Assembly: GCF_000212395.1 (NCBI RefSeq)
Contig: NC_015499.1
Location: 1,075,001-1,139,000 of the forward strand
Origin: Thermodesulfobium narugense DSM 14796
GTDB taxonomy: Bacteria > Thermodesulfobiota > Thermodesulfobiia > Thermodesulfobiales > Thermodesulfobiaceae
Length of the DNA: 64,000 bases
Reading direction: 5' to 3'
The notes beneath the pieces are model-generated. The model saw nothing but the letters and a program-made list of their open reading frames with translations, was not told the DNA's origin and made no database searches. Shown here piece by piece: positions 32,745 to 42,758 of the stretch. Position 1 is the first letter of the stretch, and each line of letters starts with the position of its first letter. The position numbers and the translations under genes were made by a program.

Positions 32745-33314
32745 TTAAAATACAAATTCTATAGAACCTTTAGCTTCCAAGATCTCCTTTCCCAGTTGCT
32801 TTCCTATATCAAACGCACTTTTGTTTAACTCTATTGTTGCTTTTGGCACTCTATTTAAAATAGCATTTAATAAAGTTTCTTCGCTAATTAATGGATATAC
32901 AACAGAAATGGTTCCAAGGGCAGCTATGTTTGAAGCCAGCTCTTTTCCTATTTTATCTCTTACAGTTTTTGATATTGGAGCACTGAAATAAACAACATTT
33001 TCTTCTCTTTTTTCAGCTTCAACATAAGTAGAATCAAATAATATAACAGCACCCTTTTTGACATCACTCTTATATTTATCATAGGCCTTTTGTGACATGG
33101 CAAGTAAAAAATCAGCTAGATATACTTTTGGATAATCTATTTCTGTATCAGAAATAATACAGTCTGCCTTACTTGCTCCACCTCTTGATTCAGGGCCATA
33201 TGATTGACTTTGCAAAACTCTATGCCCTTCATTAAGTGCAGCTTCAGCATATATAATAGCAGCAAGTATCAAACCCTGACCCCCAGTTCCCGCAAATCTT
33301 AATTCCTTTGTCAC
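32745..33314 (-). CDS. korC: 2-oxoacid:ferredoxin oxidoreductase gamma subunit (KorC)
   Basis: This 189-residue gamma domain has GTGGQGLILAAIIYAEAAL and QSYGPESRGGASKADCIIS, characteristic of 2-oxoglutarate-type oxidoreductases. It overlaps korB by 4 bp. In the complex it helps bind CoA and form the dimer interface. Confidence 0.9.
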   Translation of the reverse strand: MTKELRFAGTGGQGLILAAIIYAEAALNEGHRVLQSQSYGPESRGGASKADCIISDTEIDYPKVYLADFLLAMSQKAYDKYKSDVKKGAVILFDSTYVEAEKREENVVYFSAPISKTVRDKIGKELASNIAALGTISVVYPLISEETLLNAILNRVPKATIELNKSAFDIGKQLGKEILEAKGSIEFVF

Positions 33315-34138
33315 TGGGCACCTCCTCTAAATTTCATTATACGTTCTCTAACTACTTCATTTAATTCTACGTCTTCTTTTTCCTTTATTAGCTCGCCTAT
33401 CACAATCTTTCCCTGTAATTCATCACTTCCCATATTCTGGGCCACTTTAAATGGCACAGAGATATCTTTCATATATTTGAGCATCGAAGCAGGATCGGGA
33501 AATTTATTTCTCCTCCCATAATTCACTGGACACTGCGTAAAGGTTTCAACAAAAGAAAAGCCGTGATGTTTTATAGCGTTCGCATAAAGTTCAGTCATAA
33601 GTGAGGCATGATACGCAGTAGCTCTTGCCACATAAGTGGCTCCTGCACCAATAGCTAAATTACAAAAGTCAAATGCCCTTGCAAAATTTCCATACGGTGT
33701 TGTAGTTGAGAGTCTGGATTGAGGAGTTGTAGGAGAACTTTGTCCTCCTGTCATGCCATATATTTGATTATTCAAAACAATTGCAGTTATATCTATATTC
33801 CTTCGACAAGCATGAATAAAGTGATTTCCGCCAATAGCCAGAGCATCTCCATCTCCCATTATTACAATGACCTTTACATCATCTCTTACAAGTCTTAATC
33901 CTGTTGCAAAAGCTAGAGCTCTGCCATGTGTAGTATGAACAGTACTAAAATCCAAGTATCCTACCACTCTTGAAGCACAACCGATACCAGAAAATATTAC
34001 TGTCTTATCTTTATCAATATTTACCCTATCAAAAGCCCTAAGGAGCGCACCAAGAGCAATACCATGTCCACAACCAGGACACCACATATGAGGTAATCTA
34101 TCCATTCTTAGATATTTTTTAACCAACTCTCCAATCAC
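33311..34138 (-). CDS. korB: 2-oxoacid:ferredoxin oxidoreductase beta subunit (KorB)
   Basis: This 275-residue thiamine diphosphate-binding subunit has the cluster Cys motif WCPGCGHG, the ThDP motif GDGDALAIGGNHFIHACRRN, and NNQIYGMTGGQSSPTT typical of the 2-oxoglutarate/2-oxoacid class. It carries the catalytic core with KorA. It overlaps its neighbours by 4 bp on both sides. Confidence 0.92.
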   Translation of the reverse strand: MIGELVKKYLRMDRLPHMWCPGCGHGIALGALLRAFDRVNIDKDKTVIFSGIGCASRVVGYLDFSTVHTTHGRALAFATGLRLVRDDVKVIVIMGDGDALAIGGNHFIHACRRNIDITAIVLNNQIYGMTGGQSSPTTPQSRLSTTTPYGNFARAFDFCNLAIGAGATYVARATAYHASLMTELYANAIKHHGFSFVETFTQCPVNYGRRNKFPDPASMLKYMKDISVPFKVAQNMGSDELQGKIVIGELIKEKEDVELNEVVRERIMKFRGGAQ

Positions 34139-35271
34139 TTTGAGATCACCTCATTTACAGTGTTATATATGATATCAGGAGCAATGAGCTCTCCCTTTAT
34201 ACCTTGAATCAAAGTTACATTACAATTTTCTAGAACCGACCTCTTTACCTCAAGCACCATCTGACCCATACTCATTTCTGCCACAACTATATTTTTAACA
34301 TTCTTTGACAATTCCCTAACTCTCTTTGAAGGAAATGGCCACACTGTAATAGGCCTGAAAAAACCGACCTTAACGTTATTTTTTCTGAGTTCTCTCACAG
34401 CGCGCAGGCTCGACCTAGCAACTGAACCATAAGAAATGACTATTACTTCAGCGTCATCTATAAACCTTTCATCATAAGAAATTATCTCATCTTCAACTGC
34501 ATCTATTTTATTGTGCAATCTTTTAATCAAAAATTCTGTTTTTTCAGGATCTTCTACAGGAAAACCCAACTCATCGTGAACCAGACCCGTAACGTTGAAT
34601 CTATAGCCTGTTCCAAGAGGTGGCAATTTTGCACCCTTATCTTTGTTTACCTTATAAGGACGAAAACTCTCTTTTTCATCAGGAAATGGCCCTCTTTCGG
34701 GAACTTCAACAATATTTTTAATGTTATCAATGTCTATTCCCTCTCTCATATGAGCTACTACCTCATCAAGAAGCAAAACCACTACCGACGAGATTTTTTC
34801 TGACCAATAAATTGCACGTATAACCTCAGTAAAACATTCTTCAACAGAGAATGGTGCAAACGAAACCATTGGATGATCTCCATGTGTTCCCCATCTTACC
34901 TGCATGTAATCAGATTGAGATGGTGCTGTCGCTATTCCTGTACTTGGTCCCATTCTCTGGACATTTACAATTACAACTGGTACCTCCGCCATTATTGCGT
35001 AGCCAATATTTTCTTGCATAAGAGAAAATCCAGGACCGCTAGTTGCGCTCATAGCTCTAAACCCGCCCAATGATGCACCAATACAGGCTGCTATGGAAGA
35101 TATCTCATCCTCCATTTGGATAAAAACTCCTCCAACCTTTGGCAAATCTCTTGCACACATCTCAGCTATCTCTGTAGAAGGAGTAATTGGATATCCTGCA
35201 AAAAATCTTAACCCCCCTTTAATTGCTCCGTAAACCACTGCCTCATTACCTTGAATTAGTTTTGCGCTCAT
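34135..35271 (-). CDS. korA: 2-oxoacid:ferredoxin oxidoreductase alpha subunit (KorA)
   Basis: This 378-residue alpha subunit has KLIQGNEAVVYGAIKGGLRFFAGYPITPSTEIAE, MEDEISSIAACIGASLGG and SGPGFSLMQENIGYA, typical of 2-oxoglutarate:ferredoxin oxidoreductases. With KorBCD it reversibly carboxylates succinyl-CoA to 2-oxoglutarate using reduced ferredoxin. The juxtaposition with sucCD strongly supports 2-oxoglutarate as the substrate. Confidence 0.92.
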   Translation of the reverse strand: MSAKLIQGNEAVVYGAIKGGLRFFAGYPITPSTEIAEMCARDLPKVGGVFIQMEDEISSIAACIGASLGGFRAMSATSGPGFSLMQENIGYAIMAEVPVVIVNVQRMGPSTGIATAPSQSDYMQVRWGTHGDHPMVSFAPFSVEECFTEVIRAIYWSEKISSVVVLLLDEVVAHMREGIDIDNIKNIVEVPERGPFPDEKESFRPYKVNKDKGAKLPPLGTGYRFNVTGLVHDELGFPVEDPEKTEFLIKRLHNKIDAVEDEIISYDERFIDDAEVIVISYGSVARSSLRAVRELRKNNVKVGFFRPITVWPFPSKRVRELSKNVKNIVVAEMSMGQMVLEVKRSVLENCNVTLIQGIKGELIAPDIIYNTVNEVISK

Positions 35272-35483
35272 TTCTTTTCACCTTTTTCAACAAGTTCTAT
35301 TGCAAAATCTGGACATCTCAACTCACACTGATAGCAATTTATGCACTTCTCAGGCTCAGTTACTCTACATTTTCTCTGCTCATCAAATTCAAGTATGTTT
35401 GCCGGGCAAAACTCTATACATATGCCGCACCCCTTGCAAAAAGCCCTGTTTACTACAGGTTCTAGACGAGAACTTTGTGACAT
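35268..35483 (-). CDS. korD: Ferredoxin-type delta subunit of KOR (KorD)
   Basis: This 71-residue 2[4Fe-4S] ferredoxin subunit has two CxxCxxCxxxCP motifs: CKGCGICIEFCP and CINCYQCELRCP. ATG 35483 (MSQSSRLEP) is preferred over the TTG 15 bases upstream, because AGGGGAA lies just before it. It leads the korDABC-sucCD operon and overlaps korA by 4 bp. Confidence 0.9.
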   Translation of the reverse strand: MSQSSRLEPVVNRAFCKGCGICIEFCPANILEFDEQRKCRVTEPEKCINCYQCELRCPDFAIELVEKGEKK

Positions 35484-35697
35484 AACTTCCCCTTTCAAAC
35501 AAAATAATATTTAATGATTTTACAAGTTATTTATACAAAATTATATTACTAAAAGTTTAGTTATGCTATCTATATATTTTATGCATTGGATTAAAAAAAC
35601 TTTTGAATAATGTTACAAACCTTTGAACAAAGAAATCAGAAAAATTATAAGTCCAAATATTACCAAATTTTTTTTTAACTTTTCTTTATTTGATATA

Positions 35698-35742
35698 AAA
35701 ATCTACCGCACACCCTGGTTTTAAACTAATCCATTAGATTTT
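35698..35742 (-). terminator. Possible terminator after the LeuD-like gene
   Basis: AAAATCTA (35698-35705) can pair with TAGATTTT (35735-35742) immediately after the stop codon, and the minus strand continues into a T-rich run. The stem is AT-rich with a long loop, so support is modest. Confidence 0.4.
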
Positions 35743-36246
35743 TTACACTTCAAAAGAAATGTCGCCATGCTTTTTTATATAATTAACAATTCCGCCTTCA
35801 TCTATTATTGATTGGATTCTGATATCAAGAGGAGGAAAATTCAACTTGTAGCTATTCCTTTTTTCTCTCAAAACACCTTTTTCTAGATCTATTGTTATTT
35901 CATCACCTTCTAAAATCTTTGACGTATCAACCATAATCACTGGAAGTCCAATATTGATAGCATTTCTAAAAAATATTCTGGCAAAGGATTTGGCTACCAC
36001 TGCCTTTACACCACTCATTTTAAGAACTATTGGGGCATGTTCTCTTGACGAGCCAATTCCAAAATTGCTTCCTCCCACGAGTATTACTCCACCCTTTGCT
36101 TTCTCGTGAAAGTTTTCTACCACATCTTCCAGGGCATGTTCAGATAATTTTTCTAGATCTGATCTTAAGTGAAAATATCTTCCTGGAATTATATGATCTG
36201 TAGATATGTTGTCTGAAACCTTTATAACTCTCCCAGATATTGTCAA
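35743..36246 (-). CDS. Aconitase-family small subunit (LeuD/homoaconitase/aconitase type)
   Basis: This 167-residue swivel-domain subunit has DNISTDHIIPGRYFHLRSD, GGSNFGIGSSREHAPIVLKMSGVKAVVAKSFARIFFRNAINIGLP. It forms a heterodimer with the large subunit encoded just upstream. The family includes 3-isopropylmalate dehydratase, homoaconitase, dimethylmaleate hydratase and two-subunit aconitase. The Ile after GSSREHA does not settle the substrate. With isocitrate dehydrogenase and KOR genes nearby and no leuA/leuB, an aconitase role in citrate-isocitrate conversion is plausible. Confidence 0.85.
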   Translation of the reverse strand: MTISGRVIKVSDNISTDHIIPGRYFHLRSDLEKLSEHALEDVVENFHEKAKGGVILVGGSNFGIGSSREHAPIVLKMSGVKAVVAKSFARIFFRNAINIGLPVIMVDTSKILEGDEITIDLEKGVLREKRNSYKLNFPPLDIRIQSIIDEGGIVNYIKKHGDISFEV

Positions 36247-36286
36247 TTTTTAATCCTCCTAATAATTAATTAATTTGTTCTTAAAT

Positions 36287-37549
36287 CTATATATCAAATT
36301 CTCTTGGATCGGTAATATATCCTGTAATCGCAGAAGCTGCCGCTGTAAGAGGTGAAGAAAGATATATATACGAATCAGGATTGCCCATCCTTCCATGGAA
36401 ATTTCTATTTGACGTAGCAAGCGCCACTTCGTTGTCTCCTAAAATACCTTCGTGAACACCCACACAGGGCCCACACCCTGGTGCCATTATACTTGCTCCT
36501 GCATCTACAAGAATTTCGATAATTCCTTCTTTTAGTGCATCCAGATATACCTTTCTAGATGCTGGAACTACAATTAACCTTACGCCCTTTGCAACTTTTT
36601 TTCCTCTTAATAATTTTGCAGCCATCCTTAGATCCTCAAGCCTACCATTTGTACATGAGCCAAGAAAGACCTGATTAATTTTTATATCTTTCAGGTTCTT
36701 TGCTCTTCTTGCAGTGTGTACATAATGCGGTACACTAACCATTGGCTCAATCTCTTCAAGTTTAAATTCCAGTCTATCAATATATTCTGCATCCAAATCA
36801 GGATTTAACTCTTTGAAGTCTTCAAATCTGTTATTTTTTTCAAGAAATTCTCTTGTAACTTCATCAGAAGGAAATATCCCTACCTTAGCTCCACACTCAA
36901 TTGCCATATTTGATATCGTTAACCTATCATGAATTGGAATATTTTCTACATCTCCCGAAAATTCAAGCGCTTGATAACTGGCACCGTTTGATCCAAAGTG
37001 CTTTACAATGGATATGATAATATCCTTTCCAGTAATATATTTAGGCATCTTGCCAGTAAGCTTTATGAGTATACTCTCAGGAATTCTAAACCAATTCTTT
37101 CCAAGGCCCATAGAAACTGCTATATCGGTAGAACCCATACCAGTTGCAAAGGCACCAAGTGCACCACCTGTGCAGGTGTGAGAATCTGCTCCAACAACTA
37201 TGTCAAATGGTCTTACAAGAGATTCTATTGCAATCTGATGACAAACACCATCTCCGATATCGTATAGTTTACAACCTAATTTTGAAGCCATTGTTCTCAA
37301 ATATATATGATCGTTTGATAACTCCTTTCTTGGAGAAGGAGCAGCATGGTCCAAAAAAATAGCAGTATTTTCTGGAAATGCAAGGCTTTTCTTTTCAAGC
37401 TTTTCAAACTGTCTAAAAGATAGGGGTCCTGTGCCATCTTGAACATAAACAAGATCTACAGGAACAATTATCATCATCCCAGGGCTTACATCGCTTTCAG
37501 TCTTTCTCTCAAAGATCTTTTGAACCATAGTTTTGGCCAAATTTTTCAC
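36287..37549 (-). CDS. Aconitase-family large subunit (LeuC/homoaconitase/aconitase type)
   Basis: This 420-residue [4Fe-4S] hydro-lyase subunit has substrate/cluster motifs DHAAPSP, GADSHTCTGGALGAFATGMGSTDIA, LGSCTNGRLEDL and the second cluster pair APGCGPCVG, followed by TSNRNFHGRMG. The three cluster cysteines are present. Substrate could be isopropylmalate, citrate, homocitrate or dimethylmaleate. Gene context with isocitrate-type enzymes suggests aconitase. It is divergent from the isocitrate lyase-like gene across a 113-bp region. Confidence 0.87.
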   Translation of the reverse strand: MKNLAKTMVQKIFERKTESDVSPGMMIIVPVDLVYVQDGTGPLSFRQFEKLEKKSLAFPENTAIFLDHAAPSPRKELSNDHIYLRTMASKLGCKLYDIGDGVCHQIAIESLVRPFDIVVGADSHTCTGGALGAFATGMGSTDIAVSMGLGKNWFRIPESILIKLTGKMPKYITGKDIIISIVKHFGSNGASYQALEFSGDVENIPIHDRLTISNMAIECGAKVGIFPSDEVTREFLEKNNRFEDFKELNPDLDAEYIDRLEFKLEEIEPMVSVPHYVHTARRAKNLKDIKINQVFLGSCTNGRLEDLRMAAKLLRGKKVAKGVRLIVVPASRKVYLDALKEGIIEILVDAGASIMAPGCGPCVGVHEGILGDNEVALATSNRNFHGRMGNPDSYIYLSSPLTAAASAITGYITDPREFDI

Positions 37550-37662
37550 GTCCTTTCAATTTTCTGTTAATTAATTATAAAAGATATTTTTAATATAATA
37601 CTAGAAGGTATTTAAGATATATAGATATAATCTTAATAATTCTTAAATAAGGAGCTAAAAAA

Positions 37663-38541
37663 ATGTCTAAAGCAAAGGTACTTTTAGATTTAATAAAAGC
37701 AAAGGAAATTCTGGTAATGCCTGGTGCCTACGATTGTCTTTCTGCAAAGATGGTAGAACTCGCTGGCTTCAAAGCTGTACAGATGTCTGGATATGGGTTT
37801 AGCGCAAGTTTACTCGGAAAACCAGATATAGGCCTTTTAAGTTTTGACGAAATTTTGCGTCATACCCACAACATCTGTAATGCCGTAAATATTCCAGTAA
37901 TGGCAGATGCAGATACAGGCTATGGAAATTCTCTAAACGTCATTCGGACAGTCCAGGAATTCGAACAAGCAGGTGCAGCTGGAATAAACCTTGAAGATCA
38001 AGTATGGCCAAAAAGATGTGGCCATATGGAAGGTAAAGATGTAATCCCAGCTGAAGAAATGGTAAAAAAGATTGAAGCTGCATTTTGGGCAAAAAAGGAT
38101 AAAAACTTTGTGATTAATGCTAGGACTGATGCAAGACAAAAATATGGGCCAAAAGAAGCTATTAGAAGAGCAAAGCTTTATTGGGAAGCAGGAGCTGATT
38201 TGATATTTCTGGAAGCTCCAGAATCTATAGAAGAACTAAAAATGTATGCAAATGAGCTTGTCCCAAAAGGCATTAGAATAAGTGTAAACATGCTCGATGG
38301 AGGAAGAACTCCACTTCTTAGCTTTAAAGAACTTGAAGATATGGGATTTTCAAGAGTAAGTGTTCCTGTACTAACTATTTATGCAGCAGCAAAAGCTCTC
38401 TATGAAATACTTAATCAACTTTATAAAGATGGTACAAACAAAAACTTGCAGGACAAGATTTTCCCATTTCAAGAGTTTAATAAGTTAATAGGCCTCCCTG
38501 AAATTAGAGAGTTAGAAAAGAAATTTTTATCAGAAAAATAG
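37663..38541 (+). CDS. Isocitrate lyase / PEP mutase superfamily enzyme (methylisocitrate or 2,3-dimethylmalate lyase-like)
   Basis: This 292-residue TIM-barrel lyase has MADADTGYGN for Mg2+ binding, the catalytic-loop motif KRCGHMEGK, NARTDAR and FLEAPESIEE. It matches PrpB/2,3-dimethylmalate lyase/oxaloacetate hydrolase-like members more than the large classical isocitrate lyase. Next to a LeuCD-type pair this recalls the dimethylmaleate hydratase-dimethylmalate lyase pair of nicotinate fermenters, but other genes of that pathway are missing, so isocitrate or methylisocitrate are equally possible. AAGGAG precedes the ATG. Confidence 0.85.
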   Translation: MSKAKVLLDLIKAKEILVMPGAYDCLSAKMVELAGFKAVQMSGYGFSASLLGKPDIGLLSFDEILRHTHNICNAVNIPVMADADTGYGNSLNVIRTVQEFEQAGAAGINLEDQVWPKRCGHMEGKDVIPAEEMVKKIEAAFWAKKDKNFVINARTDARQKYGPKEAIRRAKLYWEAGADLIFLEAPESIEELKMYANELVPKGIRISVNMLDGGRTPLLSFKELEDMGFSRVSVPVLTIYAAAKALYEILNQLYKDGTNKNLQDKIFPFQEFNKLIGLPEIRELEKKFLSEK

Positions 38542-38555
38542 GAAATGCAAGATTA

Positions 38556-38603
38556 GGCCGCTAAATAGTTGTTCAAAGAAGACTTTGGGCAATTTTAGCG
38601 GCC
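38556..38603. terminator. Long-loop hairpin between convergent genes, possible terminator
   Basis: GGCCGCTAAA (38556-38565) pairs with TTTAGCGGCC (38594-38603). The 10-bp GC-containing stem stands out from the AT-rich background, but no T run follows on either strand, so factor-independent termination is doubtful. Confidence 0.5.
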
Positions 38604-38619
38604 ATCATCAGTAAAATTT

Positions 38620-40857
38620 CTATATCATATTCACTATACTGTTTAAAATCTTGCTTGGACGCATTAACCTTTCTACAATATCCTCTTCTGGTTTGTAATA
38701 ACCCTTTATGTCAACTTTTTTACCCTGAACGCTCAAGAGTTCTTCATTAATTTTGTCTTCATTTTTATCAAGTTCATCCTTTACTTTTAGAAATTTTTCT
38801 TTTATATCAATATCTTCTTGCTGACTTGAAAGATGATTGGCCCAATATTTCATGAAATAATAGTGTTCTCCCCTGTTATCAATTTCACCAACCTTTCTCG
38901 ATGGCCACTTTTTATTTGAAAGGATATCAGATATTGCACCTTCACAAGCATTTGCTAAAATGAAAGCTTTTTTGTAATTATACTTATCAAAAATAAACTT
39001 TAGACTCTGAGAAATGGCCACAAATTCTGCAATTGAATCCCATCTCAAGTGATTTTGGTTAATGAATTGTTCTACATGCTTTGGAGCACTACCTCCTGCT
39101 CCAGTTTCAAACATTCGACCACCTGAAAGAAGAGGAATTATAGAAAAGACCTTTGCGCTAGTTCCTACTTCTAATATAGGAAAAAGATCAGAAAGATAAT
39201 CTCTTAATATATTTCCAGTTACTGCAATTACATCTTGACCTCTTCTAATCAACTCCAATGTAGCTTTCATGGCATCTGAAGGTCTCATTATTTTTATATC
39301 TAGATCTCTAAGATCGTAAGTTTTCAAATATTCTCTTATCTTTTTAATCTCCTCTCTATCGTGAGGCCTATTTTCATCCAGCCAGAATATAGCAGGAATA
39401 TTATTTTTTTTAGTTTCCTCTATGGCAATTTGAATCCAGTTTTTAATAGCAACATCTTTTACCTGGCAACCTCTCCATATATCCCCTTTCTCAACCGAGT
39501 GCTCCATAAGAATTTGACCGTTTTCAACATCAACTACCCTAAAAGTTCCATCATCTGGCGCAAGAAAGGTCTTATCATGGGATCCATATTCTTCAGCTTT
39601 CATTGCAATCAATCCTACATCTATAACGGTCCCCATAGTAGTTCTATCAAAAGCGCCGTTTTTCTTACAATCCTCAACTATAGCCGAATAGATAGTAGCA
39701 TAAGACCTATCAGGAATAACTATCTTCACGTCGTGAAGCTTTCCATCTGGTCCCCAGGCTTTCCCCCCATCTCTGATTATAGTAGGAATTGAGGCATCTA
39801 TCAGGACAAGATTTGGCATATGAAGATTTGTAATCCCTTTATTTGAATCAACCATATACAAACCTGGATTTTTTTCATAAGTAGCTTCTATGTCCTTTTT
39901 TATCTCAACTTTCTTATCATCAGATAAATTTTCTAATTTTGAAAAGAGATCGCTTAAGCCGTTGTTTGGATTTACTCCTAAACTATTAAAAGTATCTTGA
40001 TGTTTAGCGAACACATCCTTAAAATACGCCCTGATAGCATAGCCGAATAGAACTGGATCAGAAACCTTCATCATTGTAGCCTTAAGATGCAGTGACCACA
40101 AAATGCCCTCTTTCTTCGCATCCCTTATTTGATTCTCATAGAAATTAGATAAAGCCTTTATGCTTATAAATGAGCCGTCAAATATTTCTCCCTTTAATAA
40201 ATCTAAATCTTTAAAAATTGTGATATTGTTGTTTTTATCTATAAACTCTATTCTTACTCTGGTGTCTTTAGTAAGTGTTATTGATCTTTCATGGCCATAA
40301 AAATCTCCATCAGTCATGTGAGAAACGTGAGTCTTAGAAGAGGGATTCCACTCCTTCAAAGGAAGCCCCATCAAATCAGGAAACTTTTTGGCAGTTTCTT
40401 TAATTGACCTTGGAACAGCACGGATGTTGTTCCCTTGCCTTAGCACTGGATTCACAGCACTGCCTAAGATCTTAGAATATCTTTCCCTTATTTTCTCGTC
40501 TTGAGCTGATTTTAGCTCATCTGGATAATCTGGAATGTTAAAACCTTTTGCCTGCAACTCTTTTATGGCATCCTTCAATTGTGGAAGAGAAGCGCTTATA
40601 TTTGGCAGCTTTATGAGAATGGTATCTGGCTTGTTTACAAGTTCACCGAGAATAGAGAGATCGTCAGAGACTCTTTGATCTTGGGTTAAAAAGTCAGAAA
40701 AATTGGCCAATATCCTTGACGAAAGGGAGATATCCTTTATATCTATCTCGATATCCGACACATCAAAAAATTTCTTTACAATCGGAAGCAAGGAAAATGT
40801 AGCAAGATATGGAGCCTCATCAGTAATAGTCCAAATCACCTTCACTCTATCTTTCAT
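38620..40857 (-). CDS. icd: Monomeric isocitrate dehydrogenase (NADP type)
   Basis: At 745 residues it has the size and content of the monomeric IDH class: [81 protein letters not shown], and [35 protein letters not shown]. It interconverts isocitrate and 2-oxoglutarate. Its position beside the aconitase-type and KOR genes ties it to 2-oxoglutarate production for glutamate or a partial TCA pathway. It is convergent with the lyase-like gene. Confidence 0.95.
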   Translation of the reverse strand: MKDRVKVIWTITDEAPYLATFSLLPIVKKFFDVSDIEIDIKDISLSSRILANFSDFLTQDQRVSDDLSILGELVNKPDTILIKLPNISASLPQLKDAIKELQAKGFNIPDYPDELKSAQDEKIRERYSKILGSAVNPVLRQGNNIRAVPRSIKETAKKFPDLMGLPLKEWNPSSKTHVSHMTDGDFYGHERSITLTKDTRVRIEFIDKNNNITIFKDLDLLKGEIFDGSFISIKALSNFYENQIRDAKKEGILWSLHLKATMMKVSDPVLFGYAIRAYFKDVFAKHQDTFNSLGVNPNNGLSDLFSKLENLSDDKKVEIKKDIEATYEKNPGLYMVDSNKGITNLHMPNLVLIDASIPTIIRDGGKAWGPDGKLHDVKIVIPDRSYATIYSAIVEDCKKNGAFDRTTMGTVIDVGLIAMKAEEYGSHDKTFLAPDDGTFRVVDVENGQILMEHSVEKGDIWRGCQVKDVAIKNWIQIAIEETKKNNIPAIFWLDENRPHDREEIKKIREYLKTYDLRDLDIKIMRPSDAMKATLELIRRGQDVIAVTGNILRDYLSDLFPILEVGTSAKVFSIIPLLSGGRMFETGAGGSAPKHVEQFINQNHLRWDSIAEFVAISQSLKFIFDKYNYKKAFILANACEGAISDILSNKKWPSRKVGEIDNRGEHYYFMKYWANHLSSQQEDIDIKEKFLKVKDELDKNEDKINEELLSVQGKKVDIKGYYKPEEDIVERLMRPSKILNSIVNMI

Positions 40858-40955
40858 AGCAATCTTCCCTTCAAATTTATTTTTTTGCTAAGAAAATATT
40901 ATAAACTTATTTAGCGATTGGAATAGATTGAATTTTGGTTATTGATTTGGTTCAT

Positions 40956-42758
40956 TTAATGAAAATCAGATTTTCTATCCTTGTGAGGAATATCAGCAAA
41001 ATCTATTGCAACGTTACTTATAGATATCCTTGAAATAATCGGATAAATAAATGTAATTACTGGCAGCAAACAATAAACTATTACAATTACGATAAATAAA
41101 GTATAAATTAAGCCAGGCAATTCAGGGACAAAATAATTTTCTGACAAACATACAATAGCAAATATTAGTATAAAAATAACAACTGGAATTGAAAAGCTTT
41201 TGGCTATTTCCCACCAATGCTCATTTGATAAAAACTTAGTTTTTTGTTGATTTTTCATTCCTATAATTTTTAATACAGCCTTATTGTCTGGATCTAAATC
41301 AATGGCTTTTTTTATCAATTCATTATACTTATCTAAGCTATCATTTTCTAGATATACTATAGCAAGTCTTACTTTTAATTTTGCCTTTTGCTCATTTGAA
41401 AGAAGAACTTTATTTTCTACTAAGCATTTTTCTATTATTTCAATTAATTCTTTATATCCTTTTTTATCTTTTTCTAAATTATTTTCAAAATTTTTTACTT
41501 TTAAAAGAGTTATATCATAAGAAATATCAGCTTTTTCTTCCTGATAGCCCTGAGAGCTCAATTCATTTTTAATGTTTTCCATATTGCCAAGAGTCTCTTC
41601 GTAATCTTCCAATTTATTTAAGTTAATTTGGCATAAGCATAACTCATATAGATAGTCTTCGAAATCATATAAAAAATAAATTAAATTTTTCCTATTTTTT
41701 GTATTTGATTTATAACTTAGATCAGGTATTTGACAAGCATTTTTTAGTATTTCTAATGCCTTATTGAAATTCTCTTCACTTCTTAAATAATCTTTTTCGT
41801 CCTCTAAAGATAGTCCCAAATTATAGTAAAAATAACTTTCAGAAATTGTTTTATATTTCATCTTCTCAATTAATCTGATAGCTTTTAGATAGTTATCCTT
41901 TAACTCTTGCTTGCTTTGATATTCTGAAAATTGCGCTTTTGTATCGAAATAGATAAGATATTTAGTTTCATTTAAAACTTTTTCATAATTAAAATATTTC
42001 TCAAAATTTTTAAGATAATTCCATGCCTCATATTTATCATCATCGCTGTAAATATAATCAACCAGATCTAATAAAGCAAAAATATTCTCTCTAACCGACA
42101 AAGATTTTTCATAGTATAACCTTTCCATATGTGAAAACTCATCGTAATAAGAGTAAACATCAGCTATTCCTTTGTAAATAAGAGCTTGCCAGATTCTATA
42201 TTCTTCTGAATCAAAGTTTTGATTTTGAAATTCTGATTCTATCTGCTGAACTTTTGTAAAAATATTTGTTTTTAGTTTTATATATTCTGAAAATGGGATT
42301 TCTTTTATGCTAAATAGATTTTTAGCAATACCCAATATATAACAAAAAATATCAAGTAAAACTTTTAAACAAAAAGTAGAGATGTCTTTATCTAGTGGCT
42401 TTTCTAAAATACGATAAAATTCAGGCAAAAGACTTTTAAATTCCTTTTGATATTCGTAGTTATCGCTCTTCTTAATTTTTTCTACATAAATTTTTGGAAT
42501 CAAGTTAAGAGTAAAAAGTTTAAAATTAAACTCAAGTAAATATCCTATACTTGCATCTTTAGAACTTAATTCTTTTATATATTCGAAATATTCATCGAAA
42601 TCATTTAGCCAGAACAAAGACTCTAAACGGCAAAAATCTTTTAAACTTGAATCTGGCAAATCCTCACTTGATTTTAGAAAATCAGTAAAAAAGCCAAACA
42701 AAAATGCATTGTAAATTATATTTAAGCTCTTTTCTTCAGAAATTTCATTTGTCCCCAT
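40956..42758 (-). CDS. TPR-like protein with two C-terminal membrane helices, third gene of restriction/defence operon
   Basis: This 600-residue protein is acidic and helix-rich with irregular TPR-like repeats, clearest at ESYFYYNLGLSLEDEKDYLRSEENFNKALEIL and ARLAIVYLENDSLDKYNELIKKAIDLDPDN-like segments. Two transmembrane helices lie near 530-590 (IPVVIFILIFAIVCL and YTLFIVIVIVYCLLPVITFI), leaving a short soluble tail. Its start overlaps the methyltransferase stop by one base (TAATG), showing it belongs to the same operon. No enzymatic motif is recognised. It could be a sensor, anchor or effector for the system. Confidence 0.7.
   Translation of the reverse strand: MGTNEISEEKSLNIIYNAFLFGFFTDFLKSSEDLPDSSLKDFCRLESLFWLNDFDEYFEYIKELSSKDASIGYLLEFNFKLFTLNLIPKIYVEKIKKSDNYEYQKEFKSLLPEFYRILEKPLDKDISTFCLKVLLDIFCYILGIAKNLFSIKEIPFSEYIKLKTNIFTKVQQIESEFQNQNFDSEEYRIWQALIYKGIADVYSYYDEFSHMERLYYEKSLSVRENIFALLDLVDYIYSDDDKYEAWNYLKNFEKYFNYEKVLNETKYLIYFDTKAQFSEYQSKQELKDNYLKAIRLIEKMKYKTISESYFYYNLGLSLEDEKDYLRSEENFNKALEILKNACQIPDLSYKSNTKNRKNLIYFLYDFEDYLYELCLCQINLNKLEDYEETLGNMENIKNELSSQGYQEEKADISYDITLLKVKNFENNLEKDKKGYKELIEIIEKCLVENKVLLSNEQKAKLKVRLAIVYLENDSLDKYNELIKKAIDLDPDNKAVLKIIGMKNQQKTKFLSNEHWWEIAKSFSIPVVIFILIFAIVCLSENYFVPELPGLIYTLFIVIVIVYCLLPVITFIYPIISRISISNVAIDFADIPHKDRKSDFH

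Noticed and set aside
37663-38541. Classical isocitrate lyase AceA
   Set aside because: The protein is about 290 residues, far shorter than AceA, and its KRCGHMEGK loop fits the methylisocitrate/dimethylmalate lyase branch.
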